DNA of 64,000 nucleotides, from contig NZ_BAGE01000040.1 of assembly GCF_000308675.1 (NCBI RefSeq), positions 62,001 through 126,000 on the forward strand. The letters run 5' to 3'. Position numbers and translations under genes: made by a program. Shown in pieces: positions 8,629 to 17,215 of this stretch. Every line of letters begins with the position of its first letter. The stretch's first letter is position 1. The notes beneath the pieces were generated by a model that worked only from the letters and a program-made list of their open reading frames with translations, ran no database searches and was not told the DNA's origin. The DNA comes from Nocardia paucivorans NBRC 100373 (GTDB taxonomy: Bacteria; Actinomycetota; Actinomycetes; Mycobacteriales; Mycobacteriaceae).

Positions 8629-9564
8629 CTACAGCCAGATCTCCTCGGCGCGTTCGACGGCTTCCAGGGTGAAGTAGTCGCCGGTCTCCAGGTCCTCGAG
8701 CAAGGTGGCGTGTGTCGGCGTCCAGCCCAGCAACGCCTGGGTGTGCTCGCTGGATACGGGCACATCGAGGGAGAACAGTGTGGCCAGAAATGGGTTTCCG
8801 AGGTGTTCGACGGCCTGATCGAGGGACAGCGAGGCGGTGGGGATGTCGAGGATCTGCGCAATCCGTTCCGCGATGCTCGAGATCGTGACGGCGCTTTCTC
8901 CGGTGCCGTGCAGCACATTGCCGGCGGGAGCTTTCTCCAATGCCGCTCGAAAGAGGCGGGCGGCATCGGCGCGGTGCACGGCCGGCCAACGATTGGCGCC
9001 GTCACCGATATAGGCGGAGACACCCGCTCTGCGCGCGGCCGCGATGAGTGCCGGGACGAACCCGTGGTCGCCTGGACCGTGCACGGTCGGCGCAAGTCGC
9101 ACAACGCAGGCACGAACCCCTCGATCGGCGAAGCCCAGACAGGCCTGCTCACCCGGGAGACGGAAGGCGGCGACCGACCGGGGATCCGGCGCGTCCTGTT
9201 CGGTGCCGACCCTACCGGGCGTCATAACCAGCGTGCCCGACGTACTGACGAGTGGCTTGCCGGACCCGACCAGCTCCTGCCCGAGCGCTTCGATCGCGGC
9301 GCGGTCACGCCGGATGAGGGCCTCCGGATCGGCGAAGTCACCGCCGAAGGCCATATGCAGAACACCATCGGCGCTCCGGGCGCCCTGGCGCAAGACATCG
9401 AGGTCGTCCAGGGAACCACGAAGTGGTGCGGCTCCCAGCGCCTCCAGTCGTGCCGCGGCGGTCTCCGAACGCGCCAATCCGGTGACGGTGTGACCGGCTG
9501 CGATGAGCTCGGCGATGACGGTGGGACCGGTCTGTCCGGTACCTCCGGTAACGAAGACATGCAT
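8629..9564 (-). CDS. NAD(P)-dependent epimerase/dehydratase-family protein
   Basis: 311 residues of the extended short-chain dehydrogenase (atypical SDR) type. VTGGTGQTGPTV at the N-terminus is the GxxGxxG dinucleotide motif, and LARS after the second strand suggests NADP preference. A body like that of sugar epimerases or NmrA/flavin-reductase-like proteins follows. The usual YxxxK pair is not evident, so the reaction is uncertain. The ATG at 9564 follows GGAGGT. It diverges from a TetR gene, with a perfect inverted repeat between them, so it is probably that regulator's target. Confidence 0.8.
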   Translation of the reverse strand: MHVFVTGGTGQTGPTVIAELIAAGHTVTGLARSETAAARLEALGAAPLRGSLDDLDVLRQGARSADGVLHMAFGGDFADPEALIRRDRAAIEALGQELVGSGKPLVSTSGTLVMTPGRVGTEQDAPDPRSVAAFRLPGEQACLGFADRGVRACVVRLAPTVHGPGDHGFVPALIAAARRAGVSAYIGDGANRWPAVHRADAARLFRAALEKAPAGNVLHGTGESAVTISSIAERIAQILDIPTASLSLDQAVEHLGNPFLATLFSLDVPVSSEHTQALLGWTPTHATLLEDLETGDYFTLEAVERAEEIWL

Positions 9565-9604
9565 GAAGACCTCCAAGGTGATGCCATCGACCGACGCTTT
9601 TTAA

Positions 9605-9644
9605 CGCCATTAACTGACATTAAACGTTATGCCAGTTAATGGCG
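9605..9644. promoter_or_regulatory. Perfect 12-bp inverted repeat, TetR operator candidate
   Basis: CGCCATTAACTG (9605-9616) and CAGTTAATGGCG (9633-9644) are exact inverted repeats separated by 16 bp, which contain a further partial dyad around AAACGTT. The site lies between the divergent epimerase (start 9564) and TetR gene (start 9688), the usual place for autoregulation. Confidence 0.7.
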
Positions 9645-9687
9645 CAACGGTGAACGGACAACCGTCACGTTGCGGTAATCTCGCAGG

Positions 9688-10278
9688 ATGCCACGCAGCG
9701 GAGCAGACGCGCGGCGCCGCCTACAACAGGCGGCCCTGGAGCTGTTTCAGGAGCAAGGGTTCGACCAGACCACAACGGCGGAGATCGCCGCCCGGGCCGG
9801 AGTGAACGCGCGCACCTACTTTCGGCACTTCGCCGACAAGCGAGAGGTGCTCTTCGACGGCGAAGCCGACCTACGCATCGCGCTGATGCAAGCGATCACC
9901 CGGGCACCGGAAGGACTGGAACCATTCGAGGTACTGCTGCGTGCATTCCGGGCCTCCGCGCAGATGCTGGCGGACAACCGACCGTTCTCCGAACCACGGT
10001 GGAAGGTCATTGCCGCAACCCCGGCTCTGCACGAACGCGAACTGGCCAAATACGCCCGGCTCACCGACGCCGTCGCGGAGGCACTTCGCCACCGCGGCAT
10101 CGGCAACGCTCGGGCCGATTTGGCCGCCCGGACCGGATGGGCCGCCTACCAGCACGCGGTCCACACCTGGATGGCGGATCCCTCGCAAAGCCTGGACACG
10201 TATCTCTGCCGCGCCTTCGACGAGCTACGCACTCTCTCCCTCGCCATCCCACCATCGGGTCCGAACCCAGAGCACTGA
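9688..10278 (+). CDS. TetR-family transcriptional regulator
   Basis: 196 residues. The N-terminal helix-turn-helix is typical (ARRRLQQAALELFQEQGFD, TTAEIAARAGVNARTYFRHF, KREVLF). The C-terminal half is a helical ligand-binding and dimerisation domain without a recognised subfamily signature. It is divergent from the epimerase-like gene and separated from it by a perfect inverted repeat, so it probably represses that gene and itself. The inducer is unknown. Confidence 0.88.
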   Translation: MPRSGADARRRLQQAALELFQEQGFDQTTTAEIAARAGVNARTYFRHFADKREVLFDGEADLRIALMQAITRAPEGLEPFEVLLRAFRASAQMLADNRPFSEPRWKVIAATPALHERELAKYARLTDAVAEALRHRGIGNARADLAARTGWAAYQHAVHTWMADPSQSLDTYLCRAFDELRTLSLAIPPSGPNPEH

Positions 10279-10414
10279 CCTCGCGCACCTGTGGTCACCG
10301 AACCCGGTCGCGCTCGAGGTCCGGTACCCATTTGTCACCCTTCTCAGGTGAACCGGGCCCCCCACACCCCGAGATCCCGGCCCTCAACCTGTGCTACGTT
10401 CCCCAGAACCATAG

Positions 10415-11944
10415 GGGGAGGGTATGGGGCTTGGAGCAGTTCGGCAGCATTCTGTGGAACGGCACGGGCGAGGTCGATGCGATGGCGTTCACGTCGGAGA
10501 CATTGATCGACCCGAATCTCGATCGAATCTTCGTCGGCGCCGGTGGCGAGGCGCATCGAACAGTGCATACTCGTCCGGTACGCGATATCGCGACGGTCAC
10601 CTACCGGCACGAGGTTCCAGGATCTGGAGAACGAGCCCATCGGCGCTGCCTTCACACAATTCGTCGCCGGAATGCGCTCGGTTCGAGAGCACATGGCGCG
10701 GGCCCGACGTCTTCGCCATCCACAGCAGCACGATCGCCGGCAACTCGATGCAGAAGAAGTGTATTGCCGAAATCTACGGGACCGGGACAACACCCTTCGA
10801 TGCCTACCCCTTCGCTCCCGGGGACTACGGGCCCGGCGAGCCTGACTGAACCACTACGTATCCGGTACGGCGTTCCGCGACCTGGAAGAGGAGAACGCTC
10901 GAGTGCGCGCGGAGCTGGAAGCAATGCGATACACCGTGCATGTGACCGGACGCCGACTCGTGGTCGACCGGTATGCCGGTCAACCCGACTACAGTGCCGT
11001 GATCACCGCGGCATTCGCCCGATTTCACCCCGACGACGAGTCCGGCCGACCCGAGGTCATGGATCCCCGGCGGGATATGAACGAAGTCGAGGAACAGATC
11101 GTCGACCGGGTCGCGGTATTGTATCCGCGTGCCTTCGGGCAGCTGACGATCCATACCACTCGATACCGTGATTTTCTCGATCCGGTGGTCGACCGCTTCG
11201 ATGTCGAGCTGCGCTTCTATCTCGATTACCTCGAGTTCGTGCGACAACCGGCGACCCGTGGGCTGCCGTTCTGCTACCCGGACGTCACCACCGATTTCGA
11301 GGGTATCCATGCCGAAGACGCCTACGATGCAGCCCTGGCACGCGTTACTCGATGACAGCGAATCGACGGTTGTTCGCAATGATTTCCGGCTCGAAGGCGC
11401 GGAGCGGATTCTCGTGGTCACCGGACCGAATCAGGGCGGCAAGAGCACATTTGCCCGCATGGTCGGCCGGCTGATGTACCCGGCCGCGCTCGGCTGCCCC
11501 GTTCCCGGGTCTCGAGCAGGGATAATGCTGCCGGACAGAATGGCCACACATCTCGTTCGGGAAGACGAGGTGGATGAGCAGGACGGCGCCCTCGGACAGG
11601 AACTCGTGCGCATGCGCGCAATCCTGGATCACCTCACCGCACACAGTGTCGTCATCCTGAACGAGAGTTTCAGTACCACGGCGGCGGCCGGCGCCGTGCG
11701 CGTCGGCGGTGATGTGCTGCATCGCATTGTCGAACGTGGTTCCGTGAGTGTGTACGTCACATTCCTGGACGAGCTCGCGGAAGTCGGACCGGAGGTGGTC
11801 GGTATGGTCGCGGGGGTCGAAAAAGACGATGCCGTGCGCACATTCCGAATCGAACGACGTCTCCCCGACGATATGGCGCACGCCGCGGTGATGGTACAGC
11901 GGCACGGATTGACCTACGACGAGATTCGGGCTCGGGTCCGATGA
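10415..11944 (+). pseudogene. Decayed MutS-like ATPase gene (first of a pair)
   Basis: Pieces of one MutS-related ATPase lie in order but in different frames. Near 10440-10620, EQFGSILWNG, DPNLDRIF and TYRHEVPG are in one frame. Near 10610-10800, FQDLENEPIGAAF and AEEVYCRNLR are in a second. From about 10870 to 11340, FRDLEEENARVRAELEAM onward is in a third. After about 11345, DDSESTVVRNDF and the Walker A VVTGPNQGGKST lead to VVILNESFS and a complete-looking end LTYDEIRARVR. At least three frameshifts are therefore present. Intact relatives, as I recall them, are single proteins of about 500-560 residues and occur next to a second MutS-like gene, as here. Sequencing error cannot be excluded, but several breaks favour real decay. 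Confidence 0.75.
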
Positions 11945-12461
11945 TTCCGGTAGGTCTCCTGCAACCTCCCGATCGGGTCGTCCAGGTGGCCCCCATCGGT
12001 GACGCGGTGTCACGCGACCTGGTTCTCGACGAGTTGTTCACCGCAATGGCCGTGGGCGACGATCTCATCGGCGATGTCGTGAAATCTGTTGTCGCCGAGA
12101 GCCTCACCGATTCCACGGTCATCCGTTACCGCCGGAATGTCCTGGCGAACTTCTGTGCCCGCCCGGAGATGCTTCGAGAACTCTACCTTCTGAGCCGGGA
12201 AGCGACCACGGTCCGTCGATGGACGATCGGGCGACGGGCCCAACCCAGAAGCAAACTCGTATTGGCCCTGCAACCGCTCGAGTGCTCGTCGCGCATCTGC
12301 GCCGGCTGCGGGAAACCCTCGCATCCGACGGACGCCGTACCTATCGCCTCTCCCCCGGCGCACCCGAGATCACCAGCCACGCCGAGGACATATTCGCACG
12401 GATCTTCGGAGAGCCTCCCGGCCCGTTCGTCAGCAATCGGACCCGTCCGTCACAGGGGTGA
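11941..12461 (+). pseudogene. Truncated second MutS-like gene
   Basis: Starts at an ATG overlapping the stop of the preceding decayed gene (ATGA). The first 75 codons (LVLDELFTAMAVGDDLIGDV, SLTDSTVIRYRRNVLANF) match the beginning of the partner MutS-like ATPase family. After REATTVRRW the frame changes: a related helix, RVLVAHLRRLRETLASDG, appears in another frame, and recognisable sequence then ends near 12460. The ATPase half with its Walker A motif is missing, so this is a truncated remnant. Confidence 0.65.
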
Positions 12462-12493
12462 GAACGAGCACGTTCACGGCTGGTCGGTGTCGT

Positions 12494-13087
12494 TCAGAAT
12501 TTACCGGTGTGATGTTCGATGCGATGCCCGAGTCGAGCGGCGAATTCGATGATGAAGTCCTCGGTGAGGGGCGGCCACCCCCAGAAGTCGAACGCGAGGG
12601 CGCCCAGCGCGAAACCGTCCGTCCATTGCCAGGTGGTGATAGAGCTCGAGGTGGTGCAGGAGGGGCAGATCACCGTGCCGGTGCCGGTTCGTTTCCAGGA
12701 TTCGATGGCATCCGAGAAGGGCTGCCATACCGCGGGGTCGGCTTCCCATTGTTGCGGGTAATCGATGATCACGGTGGTGGCCCGGCAGTGCGGGCATATC
12801 GCGGCGGACGGTTCGATATCGCCCTGTCCGGGATGGTGGTCGTGGCGGCCGACGATGACGGCGATGGGCCCGGGGATCCAGTCGGAGCCCCATTCCTGGG
12901 TGATCTGTCCCCACGCGGGGCCCGGGAGATAGCCTTCGTCGACCTGGAGGCTGTATACCGCGTTCCGCGAGGTCTCCCGCAACAGCCATTGCCGCGACAC
13001 CATCCAGTCCACCATGCGCTCGGCCAGGATACCGGCGTCGGCCGAGGTCACTTCGAGGTCGACGATTCGTTCGAAATGATCACCCAT
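12494..13087 (-). CDS. Conserved-looking protein with two CxxC motifs, function unknown
   Basis: 197 residues. The protein has a CPHC and a CPSC motif (ICPHCRAT, ICPSCTTS) about fifty residues apart, which could bind one zinc, and many tryptophans (WQTDG-type and FDFWGWPPLTEDF segments). I do not recognise the family. The ATG at 13087 is chosen because AGGA lies seven bases before it; an ATG six bases upstream is too close to the same SD. It lies downstream of the monooxygenase operon on the same strand but is separated by about 200 bases, so co-transcription is uncertain. Confidence 0.65.
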   Translation of the reverse strand: MGDHFERIVDLEVTSADAGILAERMVDWMVSRQWLLRETSRNAVYSLQVDEGYLPGPAWGQITQEWGSDWIPGPIAVIVGRHDHHPGQGDIEPSAAICPHCRATTVIIDYPQQWEADPAVWQPFSDAIESWKRTGTGTVICPSCTTSSSITTWQWTDGFALGALAFDFWGWPPLTEDFIIEFAARLGHRIEHHTGKF

Positions 13088-13293
13088 GCCCATATCCTGC
13101 CATCGAAGACCGACGTATCGTCCCCCCGGGATCCGGGTCGCCTCGTTATTCGCCGAGACCACCGTTGTGACCGTACCGGATTTCCGGCTCGCTCATCCCA
13201 CGCGAGCGGTCCGGCCACGACACAGCCGTCGCGGCCGGACCGTTGAGCCGTCCTTCGAGGGGCAAGATGCCGTCTCGTCGGCCCGAGGACCGA

Positions 13294-13512
13294 TCAAGTG
13301 TTGCTGATGACCTCGTCGCGTTTGCCGGTGGCGACATCGAGGACGAAGACACGGATATCGTCCTTGTGCGGGATGAACGGACCGGCGGTGATACGGGCGA
13401 TGGGTTGGTGTACATCTTCGGCCAGGTCGGTGAAGGACCCGGTAGCCCGAGTGGGCTTTATGCCGACCTCGTCCTGGACGGCGTGTTCGGAATCGTCGTC
13501 GGTGACGGTCAT
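13294..13512 (-). CDS. Small protein at the end of the di-iron monooxygenase operon
   Basis: 72 residues, acidic at the start, with VHQPIARITAGPFIPHKDD and IRVFVLDVATGKRDEVI segments. It begins 26 bases after the tmoE-like stop, on the same strand, with AAAGG upstream of the ATG, so it is very likely co-transcribed. It is neither the ferredoxin, the effector nor the reductase of these systems. I do not recognise it; an accessory or assembly role would be a guess from position. Confidence 0.6.
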   Translation of the reverse strand: MTVTDDDSEHAVQDEVGIKPTRATGSFTDLAEDVHQPIARITAGPFIPHKDDIRVFVLDVATGKRDEVISNT

Positions 13513-13538
13513 GGGCGCAACCTTTTATCGTGGGATGG

Positions 13539-14543
13539 TCAGTGCGCCCAGCCGGCGCGGAACGCGGCGGTGGAGCGGTCGACGGCGGCACGGACCCACG
13601 CCGGATCGATCGGTGTGGGCGCGGTGGCGAAAATGGTGGACAGACCCTCGACGGCACGTTCGGCGAACGGTCGCCAGTGCTCCTCCCAGCGGCCGATCAC
13701 CTCACGGTTGTCGGGTCGTTCGATGATGGCATACCGGGCCAGCGCGGCGGCCCAGGCCTGGTTGCGGGTGGTGTCGACGTGTGATTCCTGGAGCAATTGC
13801 GCGGTCAGACCGTCCTGATGCGCGGTGGCCGACTCGACGAGCGCTTCCTGGAATACCGCGTCGAGGGCAGGTTTGACGACGAGGTTGAGTGCGGTGAACG
13901 CCTCTCCCCAGTCATAGGCCAACAGCAACCGCTCGAGAGCTTCGCGCGCGGGCTGCCAGGCGGGGTCGTTCTCCCAGATATTGCGGGTCTCGTCGCTGTT
14001 GGCCAGATGTGTCCCGTGCGACAGCGACAGGGATTTGGCGCGGTAGGCGATCCACTGCAGCGTGCGTAGTTCGTCGGCCGCCTGGAAGAACGCGGCGTTG
14101 GTGATGTAGGCGCTGGGGGCGAGCTGACCGACATACAGACTGGTGATCTGCAGTACGTGCAGCGCGAAGCGGGCCGGGATGTACAACCGCCCCAACACCG
14201 CGACCCAGGCGGGATCGAGGTGGGCGTCGTGGTCGAGCGCTTCGAAATGGTCGACCACGCCTTCGGCGTATACCTCGCGATCGTGCTGAAGTGCGATATA
14301 TCTGCGGTAATTGAGTTCGGCGGGATCGCGGAAACGTTCCCAGTCCGGGACCTGCAGCGGGGAGCCTTCCCGATGGCGCAGGTACCACTGGTTGATGGGG
14401 CTGTTCGGATCGAGGTCGAACGGGGCGGGAGTCCGGCCGAAGTGGTAGTGGAAATTACCGGTGACGATCTCGTATTCGGTGGGTTTGCGGCGGGTATCCC
14501 CGGCGATGCTCCAGGTGCGCAGACGGCGGGTCGAGGTGGTCAT
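13539..14543 (-). CDS. tmoE: Toluene-type monooxygenase hydroxylase beta subunit
   Basis: 334 residues. It resembles the beta subunit of four-component di-iron monooxygenases (TmoE/IsoE), which pairs with the alpha subunit in the hydroxylase but carries no iron. GNFHYHFGRTPAPFDLDPNS near the start, RRYIALQHDREVYAEG and the helical ARYAIIERPDNREVIGRWEEHW segment fit that family in order and length. The ATG at 14543 lies a few bases after the effector gene. It is fifth in the A-B-C-D-E order seen in toluene, isoprene and alkene monooxygenase operons. Confidence 0.88.
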   Translation of the reverse strand: MTTSTRRLRTWSIAGDTRRKPTEYEIVTGNFHYHFGRTPAPFDLDPNSPINQWYLRHREGSPLQVPDWERFRDPAELNYRRYIALQHDREVYAEGVVDHFEALDHDAHLDPAWVAVLGRLYIPARFALHVLQITSLYVGQLAPSAYITNAAFFQAADELRTLQWIAYRAKSLSLSHGTHLANSDETRNIWENDPAWQPAREALERLLLAYDWGEAFTALNLVVKPALDAVFQEALVESATAHQDGLTAQLLQESHVDTTRNQAWAAALARYAIIERPDNREVIGRWEEHWRPFAERAVEGLSTIFATAPTPIDPAWVRAAVDRSTAAFRAGWAH

Positions 14544-14549
14544 GGTCGG

Positions 14550-14858
14550 TCAGTCCTCCTTGGTGAGGTACCAGTTCAGTTCGTCGTCGCCGATGTAGCG
14601 CATACGTCCGGCGAAACCGGCGATGGCCGGTTCCAGGCTCGCCAGTGGAATCGGCCGGCCGGCGGCCTGTTCGAGGCTGGCCCGGGTGACACGTAGGAAT
14701 CGGGGGGCGTGGATGCGGACGTACCCGGCGTGGTCCTCCACTGTGATCGTGGTGTCGGGGTTGTCCTGGTGGATGGCTGCATCGAGCGCATCGATGATTT
14801 CGGGATCGAAGCCCCGCACGATGGGGCCGACCAGTTTCTCGGGATCTGCGGTGGTCAT
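14550..14858 (-). CDS. tmoD: Monooxygenase effector/coupling protein
   Basis: 102 residues, the usual length for the MmoB/DmpM/TmoD effector family. LVGPIVRGFDPEIIDALDAA and VRIHAPRFLRVTRASLE fit that family. The effector docks on the hydroxylase and tunes oxygen activation and electron coupling; it has no cofactor. Its ATG overlaps the stop of the Rieske ferredoxin gene (ATGA), showing tight translational coupling. Confidence 0.87.
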   Translation of the reverse strand: MTTADPEKLVGPIVRGFDPEIIDALDAAIHQDNPDTTITVEDHAGYVRIHAPRFLRVTRASLEQAAGRPIPLASLEPAIAGFAGRMRYIGDDELNWYLTKED

Positions 14859-15223
14859 GAGCGGTCTCCGCGGCAGGTGTTGTAGTGGGGTCGATCGTCT
14901 CGGGGAATGGCTACGCTGATCCGGTCGCCGTCGCGGCGGACGGCGAAACCGAACAGGCGACAATTGCGGGGATTGATACCCTCGCCGGTTTCGAGGTCGA
15001 ACTCCCAGCCGTGTGCCGCACAGGTCAGCACCGATCCGTCGAGTTCGCCCTCGTCGAGCGGAAAGCGGGAATGTGGGCACATCGATTGATAGGCACGGAT
15101 CTCCCCACCGTGCAGGTGCGCCAGCAGGATCGATTCCTTACCTATCGTGACTTCCCGGATCTCGCCTTCCCACAGGTCGTCCAGGGTGCCGGCCTGCTCC
15201 CACGCGACCTGAGGCTCACTCAT
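14855..15223 (-). CDS. tmoC: Rieske [2Fe-2S] ferredoxin of the monooxygenase
   Basis: 122 residues. The Rieske pairs are C-P-H (MCPHSRFPLDEG) and C-A-A-H (LTCAAHGWEFD), giving the Cys2His2 cluster ligands. It carries electrons from a reductase to the hydroxylase. The ATG at 15223 overlaps the end of tmoB by eight bases. Acidic N-terminus and length match TmoC and the ferredoxins of isoprene monooxygenases. No matching reductase gene is found nearby, so electrons must come from elsewhere. Confidence 0.9.
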   Translation of the reverse strand: MSEPQVAWEQAGTLDDLWEGEIREVTIGKESILLAHLHGGEIRAYQSMCPHSRFPLDEGELDGSVLTCAAHGWEFDLETGEGINPRNCRLFGFAVRRDGDRISVAIPRDDRPHYNTCRGDRS

Positions 15224-15464
15224 CGAAGAACGCCTCCACATGAGCGAGCGGACCCACACCGACCTCACCTATCCGACGGTCGCCGTCGAGAATCTTCCCG
15301 TTGTGCCGCAACCGAATCGGCGCGTCCTTGCCGGGAAGGCGTCGCCCGACGACGTGCACCGCGACCGCCTGCGCGACGGAGTCGACGGTGTCCTGATCGT
15401 CCACCGGGACCAACAACTCGAGAATGTCGCCTTCGAACAAGGCGCTCAACGGAAGCAATGCCAT
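15216..15464 (-). CDS. tmoB: Monooxygenase hydroxylase gamma subunit
   Basis: 82 residues, matching the small gamma subunit (TmoB family, ubiquitin-like fold) of toluene-type monooxygenases: MALLPLSALFEGDILELLVP, then HVVGRRLPGKDAP and HNGKILDGDRRIGEVGVGPL. It is structural in the (alpha-beta-gamma)2 hydroxylase. It lies between the alpha subunit and Rieske ferredoxin genes, as in characterised operons. Confidence 0.88.
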   Translation of the reverse strand: MALLPLSALFEGDILELLVPVDDQDTVDSVAQAVAVHVVGRRLPGKDAPIRLRHNGKILDGDRRIGEVGVGPLAHVEAFFDE

Positions 15465-15482
15465 GGGGTTCTCCTGGGGGCG

Positions 15483-16997
15483 TCAGCGGCGGGATGCGGA
15501 TTGTGGGGTCGAACCGTCGAAGGCCCAGGCATAGTCGGTGGCGTCGCGCCCCTGCTCCTCGGCGGACAGACCGAAATACTCGAGTACCGTGCCCAGATCC
15601 GGTGGACTGATCTCGCCGGAGAGCACCCGGTCGATCAGTGATCGGTGTCCGGCGAACCGCTCGGGCCGTCGAGTGAAGATCCACCGGCATGGTTCGGAGC
15701 AGAACACATAGTCACGACCCTCGTGGGTATGCCGCAGCGGCGCCGGATCGGTGAGCGCGCCGACGGTGACCCCGGCCGCGCGCACAATCGGCAGCTGGCA
15801 CAGGTTGCAGGTGATCGGCAGCGTCTGCGGCAATGTGGCCGCCACATCCCCCTTTCGGATGTTTTCGCCGATGACATCCCAGTGCTTCCCGAAATGACGG
15901 TTCCAGCCGGGATACTTCTCCTCCAGCCACAACCGTTCCTCGGGGGAGACTCCCGCGTCGGGGTTCCACCACACCGTCGGACGGTAGTTCCAGACACCCA
16001 GATGGATCGCGTGGTGGTACCAGGTCAGTTCCTCGATGAACTGCTCCCAGTACCAAGGGTATTCGAGTCCGAAATCGCGAAACTGATCGGCGAACTGCTG
16101 GACCACCCAGTCCTCGATGAACTCCTTGAACGACATCCGCCGACTCTCGAGCGGGGTGTAGTAGTCCATCGAGAGCCCGGTCAGCAGGGCGAACACCCGC
16201 CACGACCGCCAGAACATATGGTCGATGAGGAACTGGCCCCACTCCTTCTCACCGTTGTCGATGAGCACTTTGATCGTGGGCTCACCCTGCTGGGCGTGAC
16301 GGGCCTCGTCGGTTTGGATGCTCGAGATCAACGAGCCGAATTCGAGGTCGCCGACATCGATGGCATCCGCGGCCATTCCCAGGAACTGGAGATTGGTGAA
16401 TCCCGTTTCGAGGGTGAAGGTCAGCTGCAGCGCGATCGATACCGCGTCGTTGGCGACGAACATATCGTCGAACAGCTGCCGAACCGCGATCACGATCCAG
16501 TTGTTGGTGTGGAACGACTTGAGCGCCCAGTCACCACGGGGTTCCTTGTCGAGCAGCCCGTAGGGAAAGAAGGCTTGGATCTGGCCGTGCCGAATCTCGT
16601 CGAGGGTGCCGAACGTCGCGGTGTTGCGCCACGCCGCCGACCGTCCGAATCGGCCCATCCGCGCCTCGCCGATCGAGGCCAGATATTCCGGCATCGTGAT
16701 GGCCCCGTAGTGGGCGACGATCACCGACTTCCACCCGGGGTCGAGCTGGTCGAACAGTTTGGATTTGCGGATCGTGTTCTTCAGTGAATAGGTGGTGGTG
16801 TCCTTGGTGACCTGGTTGTGAACGTACTCGCGATACCCGATCTTGTAGGGCTCGTCCCACTTCGACCACCCCTCCGACGAAACCCGGTGCGAACCCGACA
16901 ACTCCTCGGGAAACACCTCGTCCTCGGTGACGTACCGGAATGTCCAGTTCATATCGCGCGACAGGTCGTACCAATCGCTTCGTGACAGCTTCGGCAT
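15483..16997 (-). CDS. tmoA: Di-iron monooxygenase hydroxylase alpha subunit
   Basis: 504 residues. Both EXXH motifs are present: E134-I-R-H137 (LDEIRHGQ) and E231-A-R-H234 (TDEARHAQ), with Glu104 and Glu197 completing the six iron ligands. Counted from the ATG at 16997, these residue numbers equal those of toluene-4-monooxygenase TmoA, and Thr201 is also kept. The C-terminus has a YHS-like cysteine segment (CNLCQLP, FCSEPCRWIF) typical of this family. The subunit hydroxylates aromatics or epoxidises alkenes; isoprene- and toluene-type enzymes cannot be told apart here. It is first in the operon, facing away from a MarR gene. Confidence 0.93.
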   Translation of the reverse strand: MPKLSRSDWYDLSRDMNWTFRYVTEDEVFPEELSGSHRVSSEGWSKWDEPYKIGYREYVHNQVTKDTTTYSLKNTIRKSKLFDQLDPGWKSVIVAHYGAITMPEYLASIGEARMGRFGRSAAWRNTATFGTLDEIRHGQIQAFFPYGLLDKEPRGDWALKSFHTNNWIVIAVRQLFDDMFVANDAVSIALQLTFTLETGFTNLQFLGMAADAIDVGDLEFGSLISSIQTDEARHAQQGEPTIKVLIDNGEKEWGQFLIDHMFWRSWRVFALLTGLSMDYYTPLESRRMSFKEFIEDWVVQQFADQFRDFGLEYPWYWEQFIEELTWYHHAIHLGVWNYRPTVWWNPDAGVSPEERLWLEEKYPGWNRHFGKHWDVIGENIRKGDVAATLPQTLPITCNLCQLPIVRAAGVTVGALTDPAPLRHTHEGRDYVFCSEPCRWIFTRRPERFAGHRSLIDRVLSGEISPPDLGTVLEYFGLSAEEQGRDATDYAWAFDGSTPQSASRR

Positions 16998-17044
16998 CAC
17001 GCATCCCCTCGGTCGGTGTCAACGATTCGTGATGGCATCGATCA

Positions 17045-17086
17045 CACCCTTGATACATAGGACTCCGAAGTATTAGAGTCAGGGTG
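17045..17086. promoter_or_regulatory. Nested inverted repeats between tmoA and marR
   Basis: CACCCT (17045-17050) pairs with AGGGTG (17081-17086), and GACTC (17061-17065) pairs with GAGTC (17076-17080). The imperfect dyad lies in the divergent promoter region of the monooxygenase operon and the MarR gene, a natural MarR operator position. The arms are short, so the call is tentative. Confidence 0.4.
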
Positions 17087-17161
17087 ATTCCAAGAACACG
17101 GCCCGGACCTGCGCATTGATACGCTTTCGCTCTCTGCCCGATTGGCCCGCCAAGGAGAAAC

Positions 17162-17215
17162 GTGCTGCCCATCCCCTCATCACCGCGACGACGCGCCGCC
17201 GCGGCCCGCGCATGA
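17162..17215 (+). CDS. 17-codon leader ORF coupled to the MarR gene
   Basis: GTG at 17162 follows AAGGAG with a 4-base spacing. It opens a frame encoding MLPIPSSPRRRAAAARA, with its TGA at 17213-17215. That stop overlaps the ATG of the MarR gene at 17212 as ATGA. The peptide has proline and arginine clusters and runs of alanine. Translation of this ORF could deliver ribosomes to the regulator or act as a leader. It could also be a fortuitous frame. Confidence 0.45.
   Translation: MLPIPSSPRRRAAAARA

Noticed and set aside
10278..10322. Terminator hairpin after the TetR gene
   Set aside because: GACCTCGCGC and GCGCTCGAGGTC pair only with a two-base bulge and a long loop; too weak to list.
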